Shown here: piece by piece, positions 53,641 through 63,747 of the stretch
Position numbering within the stretch: position 1 is the stretch's first letter
Layout of the letters: every line of letters begins with the position of its first letter
Origin: Amanita rubescens
Taxonomy: Eukaryota > Basidiomycota > Agaricomycetes > Agaricales > Amanitaceae
DNA: 64,000 nt
Reading direction: 5' to 3'
Assembly: GCA_015039365.1 (NCBI GenBank)
Contig: WION01000106.1
Location: forward strand, 62,001 to 126,000
Notes under the pieces: generated by a model
Database searches by the model: none
The model's input: the letters and a program-made list of their open reading frames with translations, nothing else
Told to the model about the DNA's origin: nothing
Program-made: the position numbers and the translations under genes

Positions 53641-55550
53641 CTACTCCTTTGCCTTCCCTCCCAACGCTTTTAGCAGTTTGTTAACGCTGCCATTAAAATT
53701 GTATAAAGACGGAAACACGGCGTCTACCTCATCGAGCCGGTCTAGCGGGGTAAGGAGTATTTCTTTCAGCGAACGCAATAAGGCTTCACTCTCTTCTCCC
53801 AGGCTTTCTTTTCCCTTCCCTTTCTCGGCCGTCCGAAGACATCTGAGGGCGCGCATGTGCAACGATCTGTGGTTTTCAAAAGTGGAGGGTGCTGGAGCTG
53901 AATCGTTGTATCCCCAGGAGGCTAATTTCTGACCATAAAAAAGCACGATTTGGTCTACGCAAGCCATCCAAGCTCCATGTTTCACCAGGTTTTTCTGGTA
54001 CACCGGTACTCGATCGCGGTATGGAATCCCTATGCGTTCGCACGCCGCTTCCACGAGCCTTGCAAAGACGATCGTGGAAAACACCGTGCCAACTCCCGGC
54101 TGCTGGAGTACATGGTGCTCGTATACCCGCAAGTTCTCTTCGATTTTCATCGCAACGAGATATTTAGATATTTCGTCCGTCAATTGAGGACGCGCTGTCT
54201 CTTTGGTCAAAACGACATTGACTGGGAACGATGGCTCCAGACGACTGGCAGCGCCTAGGCCGGAATTATTGATGGACGACGCATCCTGACCCTCTCCGGC
54301 CCGCCTAATTTGATTGGCGTACGAGGGTTCTTCAGATAGAAGTTCAAACATATACACCACCAAAATTGGAGTGGTGCGTGGAATGGTGGACCCCACGAAT
54401 GCCCGTATGTCTTCGCTTTCTTGACAGTTGTCGCATGGGACTAACTGCCGCATTAGCTGAGTATCAGCCAGCTTGCCCAATAATTCCGATTGGTCGCCCC
54501 ATTTGCCTCGAAACTTGGCGATCTGTGCGGTATGCAGCGGTTTCTTTGCAGTCCGTATTTCGACAGCATCTGACTTCATTTGCGACAAACGTGCACGCAA
54601 AGCACGGGCTTGGGGTTCGTCCCGGAGGCAATCCAGGACCTTGGCTACGGTAGGGCCATGACCAAGTGGCAACAAAACGACTACCTGTTCGATTTCACCA
54701 GACACATTTTGAAGACCAATGGCTACGATCCATGGCTCGCCCTGGTTACGTTGAGCGCTGGCACCACCGGCACCAGTGGTTTGATCGTTCGCCGAGGTCA
54801 CTGCAGAAGTCCCGTTATGAACCGATGTCGTATCAGCATTGGGCGGCGGGACATGGCTGGCGGTGGTGGCAGTGGTTTGATCGTTCGCCGAGGTCACTGC
54901 AGAAGTCCCGTTATGAACCGATATAGTATCAGCATTGGGCGGCGGGACATCATGGCTGGCGGTGGTATCATCATTAGATACCACATTCGTACGCGATGCT
55001 GGACGATCTGTCGCGCGTGGGACACGGCTGGTGGATTCACCATTAGATACCGCATTCGTACCCGATGCTGGACGATCTGTCGCACGGGGGATCGGCATCC
55101 CCAGCACTCGCATCTCCTCTAGAAGCTTCTTATCGAACTTTTCTCCCATCTCAACCGCTTCCTTTAACGTCTTCTCTAAAAGTTGATCGCTGGATCCACA
55201 CCAGAATATCTTATTTTCTTTCCATTCTTTGGCGTCATTCGGTTCGCCGACTCGTTGAGGGATTTGGGCGGAGTGGTTAGTGACCGGCTGGGATCCTATC
55301 CAGCTCTCAGATTTGGATTGAGCATGACAACCACTTCTGCAGACATACCTGTGGGTGGGGCCTGTGATGGGAGGTGTTCTTCAGTGCCATCTTCCCCGTT
55401 GCCCATGATGGGGGTACTGGATGGCGCGACAGCAGCGTCATTGGGTGGCCCCGTGGATCCGACTGATGGCATGGTTCGTTCTGTAAGAGGTATAAGACTT
55501 TCTGCGGGATTGAGTGCAGGGCGACGCTGTCGGCTAGAATGTCGTCGCAT
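53641..55550 (-). CDS. Element protein G, 618 residues, unrecognised
   Basis: Two exons: 55550-55349 and 55295-53641, with a 53-bp intron and phase kept. The N-terminus is basic (MRRHSSRQRRP) and Ser/Pro-rich, then NKIFWCGSSDQLLEKTLKEA. A Thr/Ser-rich linker holds two tandem repeats: about 17-residue units starting ATDRPAS, and 28-residue units VPPPNAD and SVHNGTSAVTSANDQTT. A globular region follows from about residue 265 (EPWIVAIGLQNVSGEIEQVV; QLVPCDNCQESEDIRAFVGS; PILVVYMFELLSEE; LTDEISKYLVAMKIEENLRV; FSTIVFARLVEAACERIGIP; LVKHGAWMACVDQIVLFYG). It ends in a charged helical tail. No catalytic motif is recognised. It is transcribed divergently from the integrase with only 94 bp between start codons, so the two are probably co-regulated. 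Confidence 0.65.
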
Positions 55551-55644
55551 AGGGCTGGGAGGAAAGCAACAACCTGAAAAAAAATTATTCCGTGTATTTA
55601 AATTCCGCCAGAAAGCGAAGTCCCCTCGGCCCGTCCAGTTTATC
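55551..55644. promoter_or_regulatory. 94-bp bidirectional promoter between gene G and the integrase
   Basis: This is the whole interval between the two divergent ATGs. It contains GAAAAAAAATTATTCCG-like A/T-rich sequence (about 55573-55590). Confidence 0.5.
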
Positions 55645-57710
55645 ATGGATCCCACCCAAGCTCTGATAGCGACATATGAAGACCTATCCAGACGCGTCCA
55701 CCTCTCTCTTCGCATCCATCAAGGAGATGGCGTGCGCCTTCAGGACCAGTTAGACGAAGTACGTGCGTTTGCGGTAGACGCCGAACGGGTATGTCAAGAT
55801 AATTTATCTTAATGCGAGACTCTCACGCAATGCAGGCGCAACACGTATTAGAGCAAGAAGAATATGAATTCCTACATGCCAATATTAACCAGATGATCGA
55901 AGTTTTAAACGCGGCCGTCGGCCACCCGCCTCACGCCCGGTTGGTCGTGAATCGTGCCGATGCTCTGATAAACGCGTACGAAGACATAGCTCAACGCGTA
56001 GCCCTCTCCCTTCGCATCCAAAATGGAGATGTCACTCGACTTCGGGCCCAATTGGACGAAGTACGCGCTTTTGCTGCTGATGCGGAACGGGTACGTGAGA
56101 GTCATCTTATGTACAATGTGAGACAATGTGAGACATGTGCTCTCATGTAGGCACGAAACCTATTGGAACAAGACGAATATGATTTTTTACAAGTGTCGGT
56201 TAAACGGATGCTGGAAAGTTTAAATGCATCCATAGCGGCAGCTCTAGACGACGCAGAGAGGGATCCGTTGCCATTGGCTCACAGAGAAGGGCGGCCGCGC
56301 GGAGGTCGACCTCGTACCGTGATAGACAAGAAATTTCTGTCATTCGCGAGTGCCGGAATGACGCTAATCGACATTGGCAAAGCTGTGGGGTGTTCTGCCC
56401 GAACTGTTCGCCGACGCCTTATTGATTATGGCCTTGCCGAGCCCGCGCCACCCGTCATCCGGAACATTGTTCGAGCTGATGGGACTGAAGCCAAGGAGTG
56501 GCATCCTACTGGACCGACGCGTTTTGACTTCAAAGGTGATCCGGCGGGTCTGGATCGCTTAGTGGGAAGCATTCTAGAATGCTTCCCCAACTACAGTCTA
56601 ATCTCGGTCAAGGGTGATATCCGATCCCAAGGTTTCACTGTCCAGCGAGATCGCATACGGGACTCTTTGATCAGAGTGCGAGGGTTGCAACCCCGCTTCG
56701 TCAACCGACCTATCCAGAGGCGAGTGTATTCGGTCCCAGAAGTAAATTCCTTGTGGCATCACGATGGAAATCATAGTGAGTCCGCATTTGTTCGTGTTTC
56801 TCCAGGCTCGTGCTAACTGGCTTTCAGAACTTATTCGATGGAAATTCGTGATTCACGGCTTTATCGATGGTAAATCCCGCTACGTGACGGGAATAAGATG
56901 CAGCACGAACAATAGGGCGGCCACCGTTCTAAACGTCTTTGTAGAGGCTGTTACAAAAAATGGCCTTCCAAGTCGAGTCCGTGGGGACCATGGAACGGAA
57001 AATGTCCGAGTGGCCGCATACATGATGGAGCAACGAGGTGAAAATCGCGGATCATACATATGGGGAAGGTAAAGCGTTGACAATCGAGAGCGAATAATGC
57101 AAGCGTTGAACAGAGATTTAGGTCCGTGCACAACATTCGGATTGAAAGGTTATGGGTAGAAGTGGGACGTATCATCATCGCGAAGTGGAAACCCTTCTTC
57201 CGAGCTCTGGAAGAGGAACACGGACTGCGAGTGGATTCAGCTGCGCACCTATGGTTGTTGCATCACCTATTCCTTGCCAACGTAAACGATGACATCCAGC
57301 GATGGACGGCGCAATGGAATTCACACGTCATGCGACTCAAGGGACAGAGGAACCAGGCGCCGCGGGATATGTTCATGATTGGGTTGGCAAGACGCATGGC
57401 TGTGGATGACATAAGGATACAAGAGGAGGACGTCCGCGATCTGGGCCAGTTTGGTATTGATTGGGAAGATATGGACGATGAAGATCTCATTCAGGCGTTG
57501 CAAGAGAGGGGCGAGAATCCCTTCGACGATTACGCGCCGGACAGGATGAACGATGTGCCGTGTGAACCACCGGACTGCCCATTGACTATGGATCAAGTGG
57601 ACGGACTGGACGCTGTCCTTCAAAGGGAATTTGACATGAATACTTACGACATGGACGTAAAGACTAGGGTCTGGATATGTGCTCTCGTGTGGTGCCGAGA
57701 CCTATTCTAA
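55645..57710 (+). CDS. D,D34E integrase/transposase (rve-type), 617 residues
   Basis: Five exons: 55645-55788, 55836-56090, 56151-56775, 56828-57068, 57122-57710. Residues 11-75 and about 96-160 are two copies of one helical module ([14 protein letters not shown] / [23 protein letters not shown] / LEQDEYDFL). A basic [10 protein letters not shown] and a helix-turn-helix (about 190-227, [20 protein letters not shown]) follow. The catalytic core has LWHHDGNH (Asp338), VRGDHGTEN (Asp395) and HNIRIERLW (Glu430), with 34 residues between the last two. This arrangement and the pairing HDGNHKLIRW with HNIRIERLW belong to rve-superfamily transposases known in fungi and animals. The C-terminus is acidic. 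All catalytic residues are present and no break is seen, so it should be able to cut and join DNA ends. It is presumably the mover of the large element. Confidence 0.88.
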
Positions 57711-57854
57711 ATAGCTCTTAATCTATGTCGTAGTAGAGTAGAAGAAGCTCAGTATTGCATTCAAGTCATCGTATACGGAACTGTGAGAGAACGCATCATC
57801 TCATTAATTCTGCCGTTTACTGACGCCAAGTACAATTTTACATGTATGAACAAT

Positions 57855-60800
57855 TTAAATTGCGTTATAATCATTCGCCGAAGAGGCCATCAAGACGTGG
57901 AACCACAGATCAAAGATAGTTTGCGCTTTGTCGTTAGGTTCAAGGAGCAAGTTCTTGACATCCGGATCTAAAACAATGGACATCTCTTTGAAGCAAGTGT
58001 GGATCACCACAGACGCTCGGTGTCGAGAAGGGAGCAGTGACGGCATATATTTCAGGCGTAGCTGAGGCAGGGGTTAACAAGGGAAGGGTGGCAAGAGAAC
58101 CTGGACAACGACTTACCGTGACGTCTTGGTCCTTGTTCGGAGGCAGGACGACCATGTCAGATACCGCCTTCCAAAACACTTCGGCCCTCGTGGTGTGCGG
58201 TGATTTCAAACTGCTTTCGTATTTATCCTTCGCCACGACGCTTCCGACTAGCTGACGTGGATGGCCCTTACCGCGGATCCAACGGTAGAAACGTATGATA
58301 AATAGCTGAGCGTAAAGCCTGGCCTCCCGCTCGTGTTGACGTTCACACCCGTAACGAAAGGAAATCCGGTTGAAGACGTCATAATAGGATTCGATCCTGT
58401 TGTTCCAGAGAGTAGACACCAGCTTGAAGGCGTATAGGTACATGTCGTTTTGTGTATCAAAACCCACGTCAGTGACGAGAGAGCCGATCAAGGTATGCAT
58501 ACGGAGTCCCTCGGTGAAAGCTAGGAATTGATCATGTTCCCATGGTTTCCCAGTTCCAACGAGCAGGTCCGACAGGATGAGGTGCATGAAGTTCTTGTGT
58601 TGAGCTTCATCGAGAGGGTCCATAAATAGACCGGCAGGAGAAAGATCCTTCTCCACCGCTCGTTGGCAGACTAGATTTTTGGCGATTTTTGCCGGGTCGA
58701 GTTTTTCCCCAACTGGGAAGACAAGTGCCGCAGCAAAAGTGTCGCGTGTTGACTTATCCTGGATCATTGCGAGCAGGTGGTTGGGGTGGTAGTCTTTATA
58801 AGGGTGCAAGAGGAATTCAAGGCACGCAGGGCTATTGAAGAGAGCGGCGTACACCAGGAACGGGTTGATCGGGTGGGGCTCCACTAGGAGTTGAATCATC
58901 ACCAGGGCAGTTAAAGAACCGTCTACCTGGAATTCTACCTTTCCTCTGGTGGGGTGAAGACCGGGAGGATGACCGAAGTTCAAAGAGCTATATGTTCCTT
59001 GGAAGGAAACCCAACGTTTGGAATCGTTTAGGCGCATGGTCAAAGCTCCCTGGTAGATACTTTGCGCAGGGCCGTCACCGTTCGCGCCGGCGGCTTCTTC
59101 ACCTCTGAATCCACATCAACGGGTGTTTCTGCGAGGTACATTGCCACTTACAAGACAAAAGGGCGAAGAGGAGTCAAAAGCCCTCGCCAGGACTTGATCT
59201 CACATTCAACGGGCGGTATCGGCTGGTATTGGTGCGGGCCCGCCCCCATCGTCAAATGTGCAGGCTTGTTTTTCCTATCGTCCACCTCGATTCTCCACAC
59301 CCTCACCATATCGATTAACGTCTGCGAGGCCTCCTTGAAAGTGGGGGCTTGGATGGTGAAAGTTTCTTGGCCACTTTGGGCCCGAAGGTGGTTCTGCCAC
59401 GCTTCGAGGGTTTTCATGTCGAGTCGAAGAAGTTTCTGCTCGTCATCGTCGTTGTCGAGTAGGGCTCTCAAGTTGTTCAGAACCGGGGATTCCACGGGAT
59501 CATATAAGCTATCATCTATAAGGTGGCCGTCCCTCTCAATTGCCATATCATCACCGCGAGGAGGGTTCACAATTTGGACCTCGTCGTCTTCTTCAAACTC
59601 TTCCTCTTCAATATCTGCTTTAGGCATGGCGAGCTCGGCGGGGACGTCTCCATCGTCTTCATCGTCGTCTTCATCATCGTTCATGTCTTCATCATCTGAT
59701 ACCTCCATATAGTCCGGCTTGGCGAAGTGACAGCGTGGCGCCTGTGGGGAAGGTATGAGAATAGGAATCATGGCTCAAACCATGACCTACTCTAGGAGAT
59801 GGAGAACGATCATCGCTACTCCTTTCTTCATCCGTTTCCTCCTTAGAATTGGTTGGACGCTGTCTGACATTTCGGGCATTAGGCTGTTGAGATTGGTTCA
59901 GAAGTGGGACGGGCGTTTCGTTAATGTCCTTACCGTTGTCGAAGGGGATCGACGACGACGGAGAGAATTACGGTTGGGGCATTCTCTATTAATACAACGG
60001 CTCCCTTGGACGTTCGTTTTGAGATTAAGCCATTTGAAATGCGCCAGTAGACGCCATGGGAAGCAGGCATGGGCGAGGTGACAGAGGGGCGCGTCCCTAT
60101 CCAGGTTAGAGACGGGACCGCGGAGGTTGCCCTCTGTCGGCGCTAGTACGGGAGTTGAGCGGAAGACACGTTGAGGACAACGGGGCAAACACATACCGAG
60201 CAAGACACAAGAAAGCTTGCGGCCAGTACTCTCTATCTTCACCTCCGTTGCTTGGCGATTCAAGAATTGGACCGTAAAATTACCGAGGGCGGCTAATCCG
60301 GTTTGGAAATTCTCTTGGGCCTTCGTTTTACGACCCAAGACGTCCCAAGCCAATGAATTGAAGGTGTTGCCATCGTCTTTGTCTGAACGTTTAAGCTTGA
60401 ATTCATGCGTCCTTAGGTGCTCGTGTAAAACCCGATCGATTACCTTCCACGGTTCTGGCGTGTCTGGAGTCAAATTCACAGGAAATATCAGGTTGTGCTT
60501 AGATAGCAAATCGACTACCGCTCCGAATTTCCGCTCGTTGAACTTCGGTTTGGGCGGCGCATGTCCCTCGTACGAAGAGGTAATGTCACACTGTATCTGA
60601 AGTTAGTGAAGAGGTTCTAAATCCGTGACAGAGGCAGACGCACAACAAAGGGCCATATTACGAAATTAAGTTCAATGGCTGCAACAACGTGTTCGGCAGC
60701 AGCGAGTCGTTCCTGATGGGGGCGGGTCCCTCTGTTGCGATTTTGGGAATTCCTGCCCCTATGTTTCTCAGCTGCCTGGATTCGATCCCGATTGGCGGCG

Positions 60801-61435
60801 TTGACGGTGGAAGGAGGAGGATTGGGGGTCGAGGAGCTATAGGTGTCAAACCCCCGTACTCTCCCAATGACATCGGTGTACGCGTGTGCCGGAGGGGCGC
60901 GCGCCACAGTAGCCGCATCTATGTCGTGCTCGGATGGAGCCCCAACGACATCGGTGTACGCGTGTGCCCGAGGGGCGCGCGCCACAGCAGCCGCATCTGT
61001 GTGCTCGGATGGAGCCGAGACAAGCTGCTGGTGGCTTCCGTACGGCTGGCCACAGACACAAGGTCGACGGTGCCCTTCGTCCTATTTCCTTAGACATAAG
61101 TTACTGACGTATCTGATAGTTCACCGAAGCCCTACCGCGGGATGATACCCTCCACAGTGGCTCAAGGGGCAACCACCACATGCTGTGGAGGCCGAACTGG
61201 CTGGTATGTGCATCCACCAAGGATGCTTGCAGACGCATCCCTCGTTAGGGTTATTAGCGACGGTTCGGACTCCAGGAAAAATTGCCAAGGGGCAGTCGCA
61301 GTTGTGCCAAGCGCATGCCTCGCGTTCTGGTAAAGGCTTTACGGCGGGCATGAGAGAGGGGAGCAAGGGATGCGTAGAGAGAGGCTTTTTTTTTTTCATG
61401 TTTTCCCGTTCCTCGGATAGGTTCTCCGAGCACAT
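57855..61435 (-). CDS. Element protein D, 1065 residues: Cys/His-rich N-terminus, acidic centre, helical C-terminus
   Basis: Eight exons, in phase throughout: 61435-61136, 61081-60662, 60596-60197, 60133-59934, 59883-59791, 59741-59152, 59104-58117, 58061-57855. Residues about 35-125 hold repeated Cys/His patterns (CAWHNCDC, CVCKHPWWMH, CGGCPLSHC, CVCGQPYGSH), which look like zinc-binding units. About residues 123-172 are two near-identical 25-residue repeats (VARAP-AHAYTDV-G). A central segment has CINRECPNRN and then an acidic tract (about 483-525). The C-terminal half is helical and conserved-looking (RIESYYDVFNRISFRYGCER; QLFIIRFYRWIRGKGHPRQL). No known family is recognised. It converges with the integrase (144 bp between stops). 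Its size and intactness suggest a core function of the element, such as target or end recognition (inference). Confidence 0.7.
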
Positions 61436-61744
61436 GCCGTAGACGGGCCCCGGCCGTGGGGGTTACACTTTTTCCGCGTTGTCGCAGGTAACTTTGGAGC
61501 TCGGGATGCCCGGGTAGCCGCCCCACCTCAAATGGGGACATGAATTCAAATAGATATGTGTTTCTCCGTACATCCCCAAGGAGTCGTAGTGTCTATTCTC
61601 TTTTAGGAGATCAGCAGTGGATGCGTTCGGGGTATTCGGTGACGTCACGGGAATAATGATCAATTGAGCTGATTCGACGACGTTCGCCGAAGTGACTAGT
61701 AGGAGGCATCGGCGTGAGCAGAGGAAAAAAGGTATATTCGATCT

Positions 61745-62120
61745 CATTCTGGTGGTTTAATTTATCACTAACCACCAGGTGCTGGGGAGAAGAGGAAGTC
61801 CATGTAATTCAGTGGTAGCAGTACATTAAGGACACCATTAATGTATTAGAATCCAGATAATGCATGACGGAAGACTCGAGGAGGGCGAGTTGGACGACAG
61901 TTCAAAATACGCGTCACTCTAGGCCGCGCGAACAACAACTCTTATGTCGGTTGTTATCATTCTTCTATCAGTCGCAACATCAGTCATTACACCACGTTCA
62001 AACGTGAGTACGGCTCTATTTACTCATTGGAACGCGATATACTTCAACTATTATCTTTCAGTAATCCCTCCAACCGTAAAACGTGAGTACGGCTCTATTG
62101 CCTTCAGTGACCGCGAGAAT
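61745..62120. repeat. Right inverted arm of the large element
   Basis: Inverted partner of 44716-45090. It contains two copies of GTGAGTACGGCTCTATT (about 62004 and 62082), and related GTGAGTACGGTCTT words continue to 62330, so the right arm has grown by local duplication. Confidence 0.75.
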
Positions 62121-62396
62121 CAATAAACACAGTCCTTTACTTCTACCATCACCGATCACCCACCACCACTACAAAGTTTCGTAGCTAGACCGTAAAAAAG
62201 TAAGCGCGGTCTTATTTGCTCTATTGACCGCAAGAATTGACTTTCAGCGTGTTAGAACGTGACTGCTTCCTCCACCACCACAATCGTTCAGTCACCGCTT
62301 ATAAAGGTGAGTACGGTCTTGTTTGCTTTGAATGACGGCGAGGACTTATTTACTTAGCACTCGTCTTCAACTACCACCAAGTCCGTCCGCAACAAA
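62121..62396. other. Spacer with repeated GTGAGTACGG / GTAAGCGCGG words
   Basis: Between the right arm and gene C. Words near 62202 and 62309 echo those of the arm (62004, 62082). Possibly decayed small exon/intron duplicates. Confidence 0.4.
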
Positions 62397-63256
62397 ATGA
62401 AGTTTGACACTGAAAAGTAAGTACCCGGGTCAACGTACAATGTATTAATCTTCTTACAGTCGCAGACTGCTGGCGTCTACGCAGGAAGGTAGCGAGAGAA
62501 CGGTGGACTACGGTAACGGTTCTCCGGTGAGTGTCGAATCCTTCGTTCTGCGTCGTTTTGCTAACGGGTCATAGCGTGTGCTCCTTTCCTCTTCGTCTGG
62601 TACGCCCGTACTGGATTTCAACGCCGAATGCAGGGAAAGATTCGTACAGGAAGATGGCGAGAGAACGGTGGATCACTCTCCGGTGAGTGTAAAATCCTTC
62701 GTTGTCCGTCGTTCTGCTAACGGGTCATAGTCTGTGCTCCATTCCTCTTCGTCTGGTGGCCCCATACTCGATTTCAATGCCGAAGGCAGATTCAACACCG
62801 AAGGCAGCGGGAGATTTGTAGGGACAAATGATCACGGTAACGGTTATCCAGTGAGTATCGAATCTTTCCTTCTCTGTCATTTTGCTAACGGTGCCATAGC
62901 CTGTCTTCCATTTCTCCTCGTCTGGCAGCCGCGTACTCGATTTCAACACCACAACTCTTTCACACATAAATAACTTATCTGCCCCACATGTTCCTCAGAA
63001 CGTTATGTCGCCAGATACGACCGACACATACGAGAACAGCTCCGGCGTCGAAGGCGATGTCGATTACGATACCAATGGAGATGATACCGACACAGACGCG
63101 TCGCAGTTCAGTATTCCGCGCTGCACAAGCATCGGGCGCAATGACGTCTACGACGCCGATATAGACGATAGTGGTAGCGTCTATCATAACCTCGAGAGTG
63201 ACGACGGCTATGACGCCGATGATGAAGATGATGGAGACAATACCAACAGCATCTAG
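62397..63256 (+). CDS. Element protein C: acidic protein built from tandemly duplicated exons, 223 residues
   Basis: Five exons: 62397-62416, 62460-62526, 62575-62682, 62731-62850, 62900-63256. Introns 2-4 are near copies of each other (GTGAGT...TTTTGCTAACGGGTCATAG) and lie in phase 0. The exons they separate encode variants of one module: VLLSSSSGTPVLDFNAE, VLHSSSSGGPILDFNAE, VFHFSSSGSRVLDFNT. The last exon ends in a strongly acidic tail (DTYENSSGVEGDVDYDTNGD; DADDEDDGDNTNSI). The symmetric phases mean exon copies can be gained or lost without frame change. No family is recognised. It lies in the right arm, with no counterpart in the left arm. Confidence 0.65.
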
Positions 63257-63479
63257 GACCGTTTGTTATTGGTTTCCTTGACCGCACGCTCTCCTTCTTG
63301 CTATCTTGCTATCGAAGAGTCATTGGGGACTCACTGTACATACTAGTTGTTTTTATACGCAGTGCTTTCTTGCTATCGTATTAGGATTCTATACATATAG
63401 ATGTTATCAATTATAATAGTATTATGTATTTACAATTGCGGCAACTACGTGAAATGCAATGTATTTTAACGTACATATC
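63257..63479. other. 3' flank of gene C, no gene
   Basis: AT-rich, likely 3' UTR and spacer before the right subterminal repeats. Confidence 0.45.
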
Positions 63480-63746
63480 TAATCTCATGGTAATGCGTGG
63501 CGATGGGTGGCCAACGCGTTAGCCACGAGTGGGCAACGAGTTGGGGAAATTGGGGATTTGGAAGGTTAATGAATTATCATGTGCGACCCACGCACTACTT
63601 TTGGATGGATTCGTTACCATGCATGGGACAAAAAAAATGGGAAAATGACCATAATGCATGGCCATGCATGATAACGCGTGGCCACGCGTGGTCATTAATT
63701 GGCCACGCGTGGGATGGATGATCACGCACAATTTTTCCCAATGTTT
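63480..63746. repeat. Right subterminal palindrome-rich repeat array
   Basis: Dense ACGCGT, TGGCCACGCGTGG, GCATGGCCATGCATGATAAC and GATCACGC words. It reads in inverted order relative to the left array. Frames across it are by-products of the repeats. Confidence 0.6.
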
Positions 63747-63747
63747 A

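Noticed and set aside
54580..55122. Plus-strand frame of 180 codons opposite gene G with repeated peptides
   Set aside because: Antisense of the Thr/Ser repeat region of gene G.
59062..59712. Plus-strand Ser-rich frame of 216 codons
   Set aside because: Antisense of the acidic tract of gene D (GAC/GAA runs read as TCG/TTC/TCA on the other strand).
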